A stretch of DNA of 64,000 nucleotides from JACDBZ01 sp038233215 (GTDB taxonomy: Bacteria; Chloroflexota; Limnocylindria; QHBO01), in assembly GCA_038233215.1 (NCBI GenBank), contig JBBSML010000002.1, positions 77,329 to 141,328 of the forward strand, written 5' to 3'. Both the position numbers and the translations under genes were made by a program. This document shows, in pieces, positions 48,942 through 57,493 of the stretch; within the stretch, counting starts at the first letter, position 1, and each line of letters opens with the position of its first letter. The notes under the pieces were generated by a model. That model did no database searches and was not told the DNA's origin. It was given only the letters and a program-made list of their open reading frames with translations.

Positions 48942-49477
48942 TGCGAGGGCTCGACAGGCAACCGTCGTGCCAGCCAGCCAACCGCGGCGATCGTCTTGGC
49001 GTCCATGATGCGCCCGTCGTCGACGGCGCTGAGGGCATCGTCGAGCCTCATCCACGAGGCCTCCAGCAGCTCATCCGGGTCGCTCTCGCCGTCGGCGGCC
49101 GTGAGGCCGGTGGCAAGGTACAGGTGCATCAGCTCATCGCAGAAGCCAGGTGCGGTGTAGAAGCGCGGTCCCTCCACCCAGGTCGCTCCCGCCACGCCGA
49201 CCTCCTCGGCCAGCTCGCGACGGGCGGTCTCAACTGGCGGCTCGTCCGGTTCCAGCGTCCCGGCCGGAATCTCGAGCAACACCTTGCCCGCCGCGTGACG
49301 CCATTGGCGCACCATGGCCAGCCGATTGCCGTCCCAGGCCAGGATGCCGACCGCTCCGGGGTGCTCTACGATCTCGCGCGTCGTCCTATGCCCGTCGCCA
49401 CGTTCCACTTCATCGACGCGGACACGAATACGCCGGCCGGTCCACGGGTGCGTGCTGCTCCGTGTTCGTTCCTCCAT
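48938..49477 (-). CDS. Nudix hydrolase, ADP-ribose pyrophosphatase-like
   Basis: A 179-residue Nudix enzyme. The full Nudix box is GTLEPDEPPVETARRELAEE followed by VGV, preceded by the ADP-sugar type element VGILAWDGNRLAMVRQWRH and followed by FYTAPGFCDELMHLYLA. These are typical of NudF/ADP-ribose pyrophosphatases. ATG 49477 is chosen over 49483 because TAGGAT on the minus strand (49491-49486) is then 8 nt upstream, the spacing found before other leaderless genes here. Translationally coupled to topoisomerase IB. Confidence 0.9.
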   Translation of the reverse strand: MEERTRSSTHPWTGRRIRVRVDEVERGDGHRTTREIVEHPGAVGILAWDGNRLAMVRQWRHAAGKVLLEIPAGTLEPDEPPVETARRELAEEVGVAGATWVEGPRFYTAPGFCDELMHLYLATGLTAADGESDPDELLEASWMRLDDALSAVDDGRIMDAKTIAAVGWLARRLPVEPSQ

Positions 49478-49485
49478 CGCCATCC

Positions 49486-49491
49486 ATCCTA
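49486..49491 (-). promoter_or_regulatory. -10 box TAGGAT, leaderless start for the Nudix/topoisomerase unit
   Basis: Minus-strand TAGGAT, 8 nt before the ATG at 49477. Confidence 0.5.
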
Positions 49492-49558
49492 CGCGTGTCC
49501 GCGGCGGCGCAGGCGCTTCACGACGGCCCGTGCTCGATGTGTGAGAGGAATCAGCATG

Positions 49559-49581
49559 GGTCCGCCCTTACCGGGCGGGCC
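49559..49581. repeat. GC-rich hairpin upstream of an ABC permease gene
   Basis: GGTCCGCCC (49559-49567), loop TTACC, GGGCGGGCC (49573-49581): 9 bp including one G-T pair. It lies upstream of TAGCAT (49608-49613), a possible -10 for the permease gene at 49626. The 148-nt divergent region has no other gene. Confidence 0.35.
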
Positions 49582-49625
49582 GCCGGGCGGCTCGACGGAA
49601 TCCCGGCTAGCATGCGAGACATCCA

Positions 49626-50789
49626 ATGAGCGAAGCGATCAGCAACATCTTGCGCCGTCCATTGCGGACGGCGCTCACCATCCTCGGGATCGTCATCGGC
49701 GTCTTCGCGCTCACCGTGATGGGCGCGCTGGCCGAGAAGCTCAACGTGCTGGTGGACGGCGGCGACGAGTACTTCCGCACGCGCATCTTCGTCTTCGACG
49801 AAGGCGCCGCATCGGGCTTTCAGGCGAGCTCGCGACCGGTGACGCGTGACCTGGCCGAGCGGATCCAGGAACTTCCAGGCGTCGACCGCGCCACGCCGGT
49901 GCTGCAGACGCTGCTGAATCCCGGGGAGGCCGGCGGTTTCGACCTGCCCGAGCTGCTGACGGGAATCGAGCCCGAGACGTGGTATGACGAGGCGATCGAG
50001 CTGCGCGTCGATGCGGGCAGGTTGCTGGAGCCGGATGAGGCGGACGTCACCGTCATCGGTGCCGATCTTGCCGAACGCTACGACCTGCGGGTCGGTGACA
50101 CGTTCACCATGCGCGAGAACGAGTTCGAAGTGATCGGGGTGCTCGAGCGCACGCTCACCTTCCCCGACAAGATCGCGTACGTGCCGCTCGCCGACGCGCA
50201 GCAGATTTACGTCGCATCGGTGCCCGACGCCTTCGAGGAACGGACCGATGCGCTGGCGACCCAGATCGAGGTTTTCCCCGACGACCTCAGTGCGGCCGAT
50301 GCGATCGCGGCAGCCATCACCGAGGAGATCGATGGCGTCCGTGCCGTCACCCCGGCCGAGGTTGCCGACCAGATCGGGCAAGCGAGCATCGTGTTCAATC
50401 TGATCATCGTCGGCGCCAGCGTGATCGCCGTCATCGTGGGAGGCCTGTCCGTCATCAACACCATGGTCATGACCGTGTCCGAGCGCGTGCGCGAGATCGG
50501 CATCAAAAAGGCGGTCGGCGCGCCGACCGGGGCCATCCTGCGCGAGTTCGTGGTTGAGGCAACATTGCTCGGGGCCATCGGCGGCATCGTGGGGCTCGGC
50601 CTCGGTGCGCTGCTGGTGGTGGTCCTCAATGCACAGACGGCCGGGTCCGGCACGAGCGTCTTCCTGCTGACACCGATGCTGCTGGTGCGCTCATTCCTGT
50701 TCGCGACCATTCTCGGCACGCTGGCGGGCATCTACCCGGCGTTCCGGGCGGCACGGCTCGACCCGGTCACCGCGCTGCGGAGCACGTGA
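49626..50789 (+). CDS. MacB/FtsX-like ABC transporter permease
   Basis: A 387-residue permease: N-terminal helix (PLRTALTILGIVIGVFALTVMG), a MacB-type periplasmic core domain (~40-255; VTRDLAERIQELPGVDRATPV), and three C-terminal helices (IIVGASVIAVIVGGLSVIN, LLGAIGGIVGLGLGALLVV, LLVRSFLFATILGTLAGIYP). The cytoplasmic coupling segment VSERVREIGIKKAVGAPTGAIL is the family signature. It is paired with the ATPase 43 nt downstream. The substrate is unknown; peptides or antibiotics are usual for the family. Confidence 0.9.
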   Translation: MSEAISNILRRPLRTALTILGIVIGVFALTVMGALAEKLNVLVDGGDEYFRTRIFVFDEGAASGFQASSRPVTRDLAERIQELPGVDRATPVLQTLLNPGEAGGFDLPELLTGIEPETWYDEAIELRVDAGRLLEPDEADVTVIGADLAERYDLRVGDTFTMRENEFEVIGVLERTLTFPDKIAYVPLADAQQIYVASVPDAFEERTDALATQIEVFPDDLSAADAIAAAITEEIDGVRAVTPAEVADQIGQASIVFNLIIVGASVIAVIVGGLSVINTMVMTVSERVREIGIKKAVGAPTGAILREFVVEATLLGAIGGIVGLGLGALLVVVLNAQTAGSGTSVFLLTPMLLVRSFLFATILGTLAGIYPAFRAARLDPVTALRST

Positions 50790-50832
50790 TGCGCATCCTC
50801 GACACATCGAGGCGGGTTGGACGAACGCGCCG

Positions 50833-51642
50833 GTGAGTGACGTGATCCTATCGGCGACTGGCCTCACCAAGGTCTATCGCCGCGGCGCCAGCGAGGTGCG
50901 CGCCGTGGATGGCATCACGTTCAGCGTGCGCGGCGGCGAGTTCATGGCCATCATGGGTCGATCCGGATCGGGCAAGACCACGCTCCTCGACCTGCTCGGC
51001 TGTCTGCTGCGTCCCAGCGGGGGTGAGCTCGAAATCGATGGGCGCAGCGTCATCGGCGCGTCGGACGGCGAGCTCGTGACGATCCGGCGCGAGCGGATCG
51101 GCTTCGTATTCCAGGAGTTCAACCTGATCCCGACGCTGACCGCCATCGAGAACGTCATGCTGCCGCTGCGCTACGGTCCGCGCCACCCCAACGGTAGGCA
51201 GGAGGCCGCGGACCTGCTGGAGCTCGTCGGACTCGGGAACCGTGCGTCGCATCGGCCCAGCGAGCTGTCGGGCGGGGAGCAGCAGCGGGTCGCCATCGCC
51301 CGCGCCCTCATCAACCAGCCGGCCGTGATTCTGGCCGATGAGCCGACCGGAGAACTCGACTCGACCACTGCGGAAACGCTGATGACCACGCTGCGCGGTC
51401 TGAATGGGGACCGAGGCGTGACGATCATCATCGTCACCCACGATGCGGGCATCGCCGGAGCGACGGACCGCGTCGTCCGCCTCTCTGACGGTAAGGTCGT
51501 CGCGGATGAGGATCGTGGTGGGCGTGGCTTCGCGCGCGCCCTGTCCGGCGAGCCGATGGGGAACCACAACGGGAATGGAAACGGAGCAGGTGGCGTCTGG
51601 GCGCGTCTGGGCGATCTGCTGGAGCGGGCACGCGCTCGATGA
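50833..51642 (+). CDS. MacB/LolD-type ABC transporter ATPase
   Basis: A 269-residue ATPase with Walker A GRSGSGKTTL, Q-loop FVFQEFNLIPTL, signature LSGGEQQRVAI, Walker B VILADEPTGELD and VTHDAG. A C-terminal extension of ~45 residues is rich in Gly/Asn/Arg (GNHNGNGNGAGG) and may be a flexible linker. GTG start. Its stop overlaps the ATG of the next ATPase (ATGA), coupling two different ABC systems. Confidence 0.92.
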   Translation: MSDVILSATGLTKVYRRGASEVRAVDGITFSVRGGEFMAIMGRSGSGKTTLLDLLGCLLRPSGGELEIDGRSVIGASDGELVTIRRERIGFVFQEFNLIPTLTAIENVMLPLRYGPRHPNGRQEAADLLELVGLGNRASHRPSELSGGEQQRVAIARALINQPAVILADEPTGELDSTTAETLMTTLRGLNGDRGVTIIIVTHDAGIAGATDRVVRLSDGKVVADEDRGGRGFARALSGEPMGNHNGNGNGAGGVWARLGDLLERARAR

Positions 51643-52592
51643 TCGAGGCGATTGGACTCACCAAGCACTTCAAGGCGTTGACGGCAGTCCATGACCTGTC
51701 GTTCACCGTTGGCGACGGCGAGATCTTCGGCATTCTCGGGCCGAACGGTGCTGGTAAGACGACGTCGGTGCGCATGCTGGCGGGGTTGATCGGTCCCTCG
51801 GACGGCTCGGCGCGGATCAACGGTCTCGAGCTCGGGCAGGACTCGCAGCGCATTCGGGCCACGACCGGCGTGCTGACCGAGGCGCCCGGACTGCACGACA
51901 AGCTCACCGCCCGCCAGAACCTCGGTTATTACGGCCGGCTCTACGGGTTGCGCGGAGGGGGGCTCCGTCGCGCGGTCGACCGATACCTCGGCATCGTCGG
52001 CATGCTCGACTCGGCTGATCGGCGCGTTGGCGGCTTCAGCAAGGGGATGCGTCAGAAGGTGGCCATCGCGCGAGCGCTCCTCCACGAACCCGACGTCGTC
52101 TATCTCGATGAGCCGACGAGTGCGCTCGATCCATCGGCGGCAAAGATGGTGCGCGATTTCGTCGCCACGCTGCGTGACGCGGGACGTTCGATCGTGGTGT
52201 GCACGCACAACCTCGACGAGGCAGAGCGGCTCTGTGACCGCATCGGCATCATGCGCGGAACGCTGCTGCTGGTGGACACGCCGGCGAACCTGCGGCGCCA
52301 GGGTCGGTCGGCATCAGTGCGGGTCGACCTGGTCGGCGCACGCGGACCGAGCTCGTTCCTCGACATGCTCGCCGAGCTTCCGTTCGTGGATGGGGCGCAG
52401 GTCGTTGACGGCTCGCTGCTCGTCGAGGTGAGGGATCCGCGCGGCGACACCCCGGATCTGGCGGGGGCACTTGTGAACGCCGGTGCCCGCATCACCGGCA
52501 TCACCGAGGAGGCCGCGACCCTGGAGCAGGTGTACCTGAACCTTGTCGGCGAGGCGGCAACGCGCGACACGCGAATCGTGGAGGCAGCCTGA
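51639..52592 (+). CDS. ABC-2-type transporter ATPase (DrrA/NatA-like)
   Basis: A 317-residue ATPase of the ABC-2 export class: Walker A GPNGAGKTTSVRML, the class-typical ARQNLGYYGRLYGL helical part, a degenerate signature GGFSKGMRQKVAI, Walker B VVYLDEPTSALD, H-loop CTHNLDEA, and the C-terminal DUF4162-like domain (~230-310). Overlaps both neighbours (ATGA before, TGATG after), so it is made together with the permease that follows. Confidence 0.92.
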   Translation: MIEAIGLTKHFKALTAVHDLSFTVGDGEIFGILGPNGAGKTTSVRMLAGLIGPSDGSARINGLELGQDSQRIRATTGVLTEAPGLHDKLTARQNLGYYGRLYGLRGGGLRRAVDRYLGIVGMLDSADRRVGGFSKGMRQKVAIARALLHEPDVVYLDEPTSALDPSAAKMVRDFVATLRDAGRSIVVCTHNLDEAERLCDRIGIMRGTLLLVDTPANLRRQGRSASVRVDLVGARGPSSFLDMLAELPFVDGAQVVDGSLLVEVRDPRGDTPDLAGALVNAGARITGITEEAATLEQVYLNLVGEAATRDTRIVEAA

Positions 52593-53383
52593 TGCGTCCG
52601 CACATGATTGGGGCGGTCCTCGGCAAGGAGGTGCGCGACCTGTTCGCGAATCAGGTGCTGCTCGGTGCGGTGGTCTTTCCGGCTCTCGTCTTCGCCGCCA
52701 TTCCCACGGGCATTGTCGCGTTCATCGAGTTCAACGAGCTCGATCCGGCACAGATGGGGCAGATCGAGCAGTACATCGGCCAATTCCCGGGCCTGCCGCC
52801 GAAGCTCGCGGCGCAGGGGTTTATCGTGCTCAACTTCATGGCCTACTTCCTCCTCATTCCGGCCATGGTGCCGATGGCGATCGCCACGCAATCCGTCATC
52901 GGCGAGAAAACGGCACGTTCGCTGGAGCCGCAGCTGGCGACGCCGATGGAGGTCAGTGAGCTGCTCATCGGCAAGGCGCTCTCGTCGGCCGCGCCGGCCG
53001 TACTGGCCACCTGGGGCGTCTTCCTGCTCTACGGATTTGTCAACGGCGCCATCGCGGATCCGCGTCTCACCAACCTCATCTTCAGCGACGTGTGGAAGGT
53101 CGCGATGCTGACGCTGGTGCCGTTGATCTGCCTGTTGAGCGTGCTGCTCGGGATCATCGTGTCGTCACGGGTGACCGATGCGCGGACCGCGCAGCAGATC
53201 GGTGGCTTCATCGTGCTCCCCGTCATCGGCGTAGCGGTCGCCGGCTTCTTCAGCGGCCAGGCGTCCTTCTCGATGCAACAGGTACTGCTCGGCGACCTCG
53301 TGGTCGCGCTCCTGGTCGGGGTCGCGCTCGTCATCGGCAACTGGATCTTCGACCGCGAGGCGATCCTGACGCGATTCGGTTGA
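52592..53383 (+). CDS. ABC-2-type transporter permease (NatB-like)
   Basis: A 263-residue integral membrane protein with six helices in the ABC-2 pattern: an N-terminal amphipathic start (IGAVLGKEVRDLFANQVLLG), the conserved loop VIGEKTARSLEPQLATPMEVSELLIGKAL and a C-terminal helix before NWIFDREAILTRFG. Partner of the ATPase immediately upstream. Homologues export drugs, Na+ or peptides; nothing here discriminates. Confidence 0.88.
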   Translation: MRPHMIGAVLGKEVRDLFANQVLLGAVVFPALVFAAIPTGIVAFIEFNELDPAQMGQIEQYIGQFPGLPPKLAAQGFIVLNFMAYFLLIPAMVPMAIATQSVIGEKTARSLEPQLATPMEVSELLIGKALSSAAPAVLATWGVFLLYGFVNGAIADPRLTNLIFSDVWKVAMLTLVPLICLLSVLLGIIVSSRVTDARTAQQIGGFIVLPVIGVAVAGFFSGQASFSMQQVLLGDLVVALLVGVALVIGNWIFDREAILTRFG

Positions 53384-53426
53384 CCCGCCGGGGTCGGACA
53401 GCCTTGCGCCGATAGAACTGAGGCCC

Positions 53427-54101
53427 TTACGGCGTTCGGTCCTCGATCTCCCAGGCGTGGTCCAGGACATGCCAGGCCGCGCGACGGACGCTGTATCGAG
53501 GCGCCCACCGCTTGCGGGTCCGGCTCGGGTCGGTCGGAGGGGTGCCCGTGACTACGCGTACCAGCGCATCGGCGAACGTGGAGCGCAGCAGCGCCATCGG
53601 CTGCCCGGCGCTCTCGTTCGCCGAGGCGGGTGCCCGTGATCCGAGCTTCCCAAGGTACGCGACCTCTGCCTGGCGGACGTGAGCGATGATCGTATCCAGG
53701 TCGCGGCCCCCACGTCGCGGTCCCTTTGTCAGCTCGACGTCAGCGGCGCGCTCGGTGGCCGTGTCGAACGTGGTCCAGGATGCTCGAAGCAGGGCCAACA
53801 ATCCGTTCAGGGTTGCCGGCGATACCGGTCCATCCTCGAGGGCGGACGGCTTGCCCGGGGCGCCGAACTCCGTGACGCCACCTCCCCTCATCCGGTCGAC
53901 GACCTCCATGTCCGTTCGTGTGGCGGGAGGAGCGAAGGAGGCAGACGCGCGCTTCGCGACGGCTGCGTATCGGGGCGCGCAGTGAAGCAGTGCCTCGAGT
54001 GCCTCATCCTCTGTCGTTCCACCGCGCGACCAGCCGGGCCAGTCGAGCGCGCTGGCGAACGTGCGTTTGGGTGCGACCTCGAGGATGACGCGGATGCCCA
54101 C
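53427..54101 (-). CDS. Two-domain protein: HicB-like N-terminus plus DinB-like four-helix domain
   Basis: A 224-residue cytoplasmic protein. Residues ~1-50 (VILEVAPKRTFASALDWPGW then SRGGTTEDEALEALL) look like the HicB-type antitoxin fold. The rest is helical with DinB/YfiT features: an early His in IIAHVRQAEVAYLGKLG and a late HxxxH-type motif in RRAAWHVLDHAWEIEDR, which could bind a metal. No HicA toxin is adjacent. The GTG at 54101 is the best start but has no clear ribosome-binding site. It lies 11 nt after the cyclic-nucleotide-binding gene, so the two probably form an operon. Confidence 0.65.
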   Translation of the reverse strand: MGIRVILEVAPKRTFASALDWPGWSRGGTTEDEALEALLHCAPRYAAVAKRASASFAPPATRTDMEVVDRMRGGGVTEFGAPGKPSALEDGPVSPATLNGLLALLRASWTTFDTATERAADVELTKGPRRGGRDLDTIIAHVRQAEVAYLGKLGSRAPASANESAGQPMALLRSTFADALVRVVTGTPPTDPSRTRKRWAPRYSVRRAAWHVLDHAWEIEDRTP

Positions 54102-54112
54102 GGGCGAGGAGG

Positions 54113-54523
54113 TCAGGCCCCGTGATGCTCGCGGCGATGTAGGCGTCCAATGAGCGCCCGCATGATCGGAACGGCGATCTCCGGGTGCTCCTCGAGCAGC
54201 GCGGTGAATTCCCAGGCCGGAAAGAGAAGGCACTCGGTCTCTGTTGCGGCGACCACGGAGGCCGACCGCGGCTCCTCTTCGATCAGTGCGAGCTCACCGA
54301 AGAAATCGCCGGCCTTCACGGCTCCGAGTCGTTCGCCCCCGCGCTCGACACGTCCCTCGCCGCTCAGGATGATGTAGAGCGCGGTCCCGTTGGAGCCCTC
54401 GCGCACGATCTCCTGCTCAGCATCGTAGGTGCGGCGCTTCCCCGTCTCGGCGAGACGGCGACGAATACGGCTGCTGAGTCCCGCCAGAAGCGGGACGGAT
54501 GCCAGTTGCTGCTCGAGCTCCAC
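54113..54523 (-). CDS. Stand-alone cyclic nucleotide-binding domain protein
   Basis: A 136-residue protein consisting of one CRP/FNR-type sensor domain: LSGEGRVERGGERLG, the phosphate-binding cassette GDFFGELALIEEEPRSASVVA (here with Pro-Arg-Ser-Ala as in cAMP binders) and a C-helix (IMRALIGRLHRREH). There is no helix-turn-helix, so it must act through a partner. GTG 54523 is chosen because GGAGG (54537-54533) lies 9 nt upstream. TAGGAT on the minus strand (54575-54570) would give a ~40 nt leader. Confidence 0.85.
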   Translation of the reverse strand: MELEQQLASVPLLAGLSSRIRRRLAETGKRRTYDAEQEIVREGSNGTALYIILSGEGRVERGGERLGAVKAGDFFGELALIEEEPRSASVVAATETECLLFPAWEFTALLEEHPEIAVPIMRALIGRLHRREHHGA

Positions 54524-54583
54524 CGGCTTGATCCTCCGTGCGCTGTGTGGCCATTGGCGTGAGAGTCGCATCCTACCGCGCAT

Positions 54584-57424
54584 CTACCCGTTCTGGCGCG
54601 GTCCGGCTGCGTCCAGGAGATCGGCGCGAGCGAGCGAGCGCTCCCGGCGACGGAGCTGGAGGGTTCGAATCTCGGAGGGTCCGAGGTCGAGTCGGATGGC
54701 ACCGTTCGCATCCAGTGCCATCGCCCCGCCGGCTCCGCCACGCAGGTCCGCCTCCCTTGCCTCGCTGATCTGCGCCGTCAACACGGCTGTTCGCCGGTCA
54801 GCGGCGAGGTTCACGACCCTTGCCTCGATCCAGCCGTCATCCCGGCGCCGCAGGCCCGACAGCACCACCGCGTCTCCGTCCAGCCGCATGCCGTCGCAGT
54901 CGGCCAGCTCCGGCGGCCATGGCGCCTCGTCCCCGCCAGCGCCATGCGCAACCAGGAAGGGATGGCGATAGCGCTCGGCCGCGGCCGTCACATGGCCCTT
55001 GAGCCAATCGCCGGCGTGCGGATACAATCCGAAATCGAAGCGCCAGCGCCCGCGCATCTGCGCGTTCGGAATCGCGAGCTCGGGGCCTGCCGGGTCCTCG
55101 CGGTACGGGTTGTCATTGCGACTGATGAGGCCAATCGACCGAAGCACGGTGATGGAAAGCTCGCGATCCGTCGGAACGTGCGCCGAATCGGTCAGCTCGT
55201 ACTCCGCGAGGTGGGCGAGCAGAATGGCAATGCCCCCGGCGTCGACCCAGCCATGAGCTGGGTAGGTTGCGACCGGTTCTTCGTGGTAGCCGCTCTCGCC
55301 GAACATCCCGCGCTCAACCACCGCGAACTGGCCTTCGGCGTGAGATGTATCCGCACGATGGGGGAGTGGTGCATGGAATCGCACGCGATGGTCGTCCGAT
55401 TGGTTGTCGAACGTGAGGCCGATCCTGACGAACGGCTCATCGGCCCGCAGCTCGATCTCCATCGTGACGTCGGTCGGCTGCACGTCGGTCGTGCGCGCCG
55501 ATCCGTCCGGCACCACGCGACGCGGCCAGTCATACCGGCGAGTGACGGTCAGGCCACCGCGCACCGGGCCGAACAGGGTGGCCTCCACCGCGACTGACGA
55601 TGGCTCGTCCACGAACACGTCGGATGCCGGCGGCCCGTAGTTATATGAGTCACCGAAGTCCCCGCCGTCCACCAGGCGGCCGACTCTGTCCGACACGATG
55701 CCACCGGTCGTCTCGAGCCGGAACGTTCCATCGTCGTATACCGTGACCGTCAGGAGGCCGTTGGTCATCGCCCGGTCGCCAGGTCCCATGCGGATCGCGT
55801 TGATTGGCGTGCCCCGGCCCTCGACCGCGCGGACTGCCGTCCAACCCAGCGCCGGCGCCGGGACCGATGCTGCCAGCGTCCGCCTGGCACGCGCGACGAT
55901 CCTGACCCGCCACGTCTCATCGGGCTTGGCGCGCATGGTGGCGATGACGGCGGCTCGCAGGTCGTCCACGTCCAGCCATGCTGGATCGGGATCCGTGTCG
56001 ACCTCGAGCGTGATCGTGCTCCCCTCGACGTGGTATCCGTTCCAGGCATGGTCGAACACCTCCCGGCCGTGGAAGCGACGGAACAGGTCATCGACTGCAT
56101 CGCCGCGCAACGTGATGTCGAGCAGGATCGCCTCTTTGCGGCTCAGCTCCTGGGTGGCGACCCGGTTACCGTCCGGGAGCTCGAGGGCGACCGATTCCCA
56201 TGTCTCGGGGATGCGCAGCTCGGCCTCGACCACGCCGCTTCGGGCGGTCGGGGAAGGGTTGACGATGGTGACGGCACCGCGCGGCACGTCGCCCGCGATC
56301 GCGGCGGTGACGCGCCGGGCGAGCGTGGCGCCGATCTGCTCGGCCTCCGCAAACCGGACAAGGACTTGGCTGACGACCGCATCGACGCTGCAGCCGCAGA
56401 TCGAGTCGTGCGCGCTGTTTTCGACGACCTTGCGCCACGCCAGCGCCAGGAACGGAGCGGGCCACGTTCCCTCGGCGACGTGGAGCGCGCTCAGCGGCTC
56501 CGCGTAGTGCTCAAGGAGCGTTTCGGCGCGACCGGCCGCCTGCTTGATATCGATCCGTGCGCTCGCGACGCCCATGAGCACGTTGGCCCGCGCACCCGAC
56601 CGCATCTCCCCGCGCCAGCATGGGTCGTCCGGCGTCAGGGCCGGCGATTGCGCCAGGAACTGTGACAGCGTGCTGATCCGCATGTTCGTCGCGTCGTGAA
56701 CTTCGTTCAGCCGGCTCACCAGCGCCGCGAGCTCGGTGACCGGCGCCGTGTGGTCGGTGCCGTACATGGCGAGCACCGGGTCGTCCCCGAACCAGGGCCG
56801 CGCCCACCCACCGAATCGCGCCGCCGCAGCATCGAGGCGATCGGGGTCAGCGAACATGCCCGCGGCATTCCCGTAGCCCGAAGGCATGTACTCGGCACGC
56901 ACCCACGACCCGTCTGGACTCTCCCAGCGGAACGCGTGGCGATCGATGGCGGCCGGCACTCCGCGCCATACGACCGCGTCGGCCAGGCCCGCGCGACGCA
57001 GGATCTGCGGCATCTGGGCCACGTGGCCGAACATGTCCGGCAGGTAGCCGACGTGCATCGGCTCACCGAAGTCCGTCGCGCGCGCCCATCCCATCTCGAG
57101 GTTGCGGACCAGCGTTTCGCCGCTGACGAGGAACTCGTCCATCAGGATCTGCCAGGGACCGATGGCCAGCCTGCCGCTGGCGACGTGCCGTCTCAGGCGT
57201 TCGAATTGTTCCGGCCTGATCTCGAGGTAATCATCGATGGTGGCCAGCTGGCCGTCGAGCGTGAAGGCGAAGTCGGGATCCGCCTCGAGCATGTCCAGGA
57301 CGCGGTCGACAAGGTCGACCAGCTGCATCCGGAAGCTCTGAAAGGGGCGGTACCACTCTCGATCCCAGTGCGTATGGGCGACGAGGTGGATGGTCGACCG
57401 GGGCACGGCTGCGTCAAGGGGCAT
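54584..57424 (-). CDS. Glycoside hydrolase family 38 alpha-mannosidase
   Basis: A 946-residue zinc glycosidase removing terminal alpha-mannosyl residues; no signal peptide, so it acts on imported sugars. Zinc ligands H19 and D21 are in HTHWDREW. The nucleophile D130 is in GYLPDMFGHVAQMPQ, and the third metal region is NSAHDSICGCSVDAV. The C-terminal beta-domains (~480-946) are of the bacterial GH38 type also found in mannosylglycerate hydrolases, which remain an alternative. It lies at the end of a sugar ABC operon, but TAGGCT (57438-57433) 8 nt before its ATG suggests its own leaderless promoter. Confidence 0.92.
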   Translation of the reverse strand: MPLDAAVPRSTIHLVAHTHWDREWYRPFQSFRMQLVDLVDRVLDMLEADPDFAFTLDGQLATIDDYLEIRPEQFERLRRHVASGRLAIGPWQILMDEFLVSGETLVRNLEMGWARATDFGEPMHVGYLPDMFGHVAQMPQILRRAGLADAVVWRGVPAAIDRHAFRWESPDGSWVRAEYMPSGYGNAAGMFADPDRLDAAAARFGGWARPWFGDDPVLAMYGTDHTAPVTELAALVSRLNEVHDATNMRISTLSQFLAQSPALTPDDPCWRGEMRSGARANVLMGVASARIDIKQAAGRAETLLEHYAEPLSALHVAEGTWPAPFLALAWRKVVENSAHDSICGCSVDAVVSQVLVRFAEAEQIGATLARRVTAAIAGDVPRGAVTIVNPSPTARSGVVEAELRIPETWESVALELPDGNRVATQELSRKEAILLDITLRGDAVDDLFRRFHGREVFDHAWNGYHVEGSTITLEVDTDPDPAWLDVDDLRAAVIATMRAKPDETWRVRIVARARRTLAASVPAPALGWTAVRAVEGRGTPINAIRMGPGDRAMTNGLLTVTVYDDGTFRLETTGGIVSDRVGRLVDGGDFGDSYNYGPPASDVFVDEPSSVAVEATLFGPVRGGLTVTRRYDWPRRVVPDGSARTTDVQPTDVTMEIELRADEPFVRIGLTFDNQSDDHRVRFHAPLPHRADTSHAEGQFAVVERGMFGESGYHEEPVATYPAHGWVDAGGIAILLAHLAEYELTDSAHVPTDRELSITVLRSIGLISRNDNPYREDPAGPELAIPNAQMRGRWRFDFGLYPHAGDWLKGHVTAAAERYRHPFLVAHGAGGDEAPWPPELADCDGMRLDGDAVVLSGLRRRDDGWIEARVVNLAADRRTAVLTAQISEAREADLRGGAGGAMALDANGAIRLDLGPSEIRTLQLRRRERSLARADLLDAAGPRQNG

Positions 57425-57432
57425 ATCTGCGG

Positions 57433-57438
57433 AGCCTA
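57433..57438 (-). promoter_or_regulatory. -10 box TAGGCT, leaderless start for the GH38 gene
   Basis: Minus-strand TAGGCT, 8 nt before the ATG at 57424. Confidence 0.45.
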
Positions 57439-57493
57439 CCCGGTCTCGCGCGCTCACGGCGTGCGACGAATGACGTAGGAGCCTTCAGGCCTG

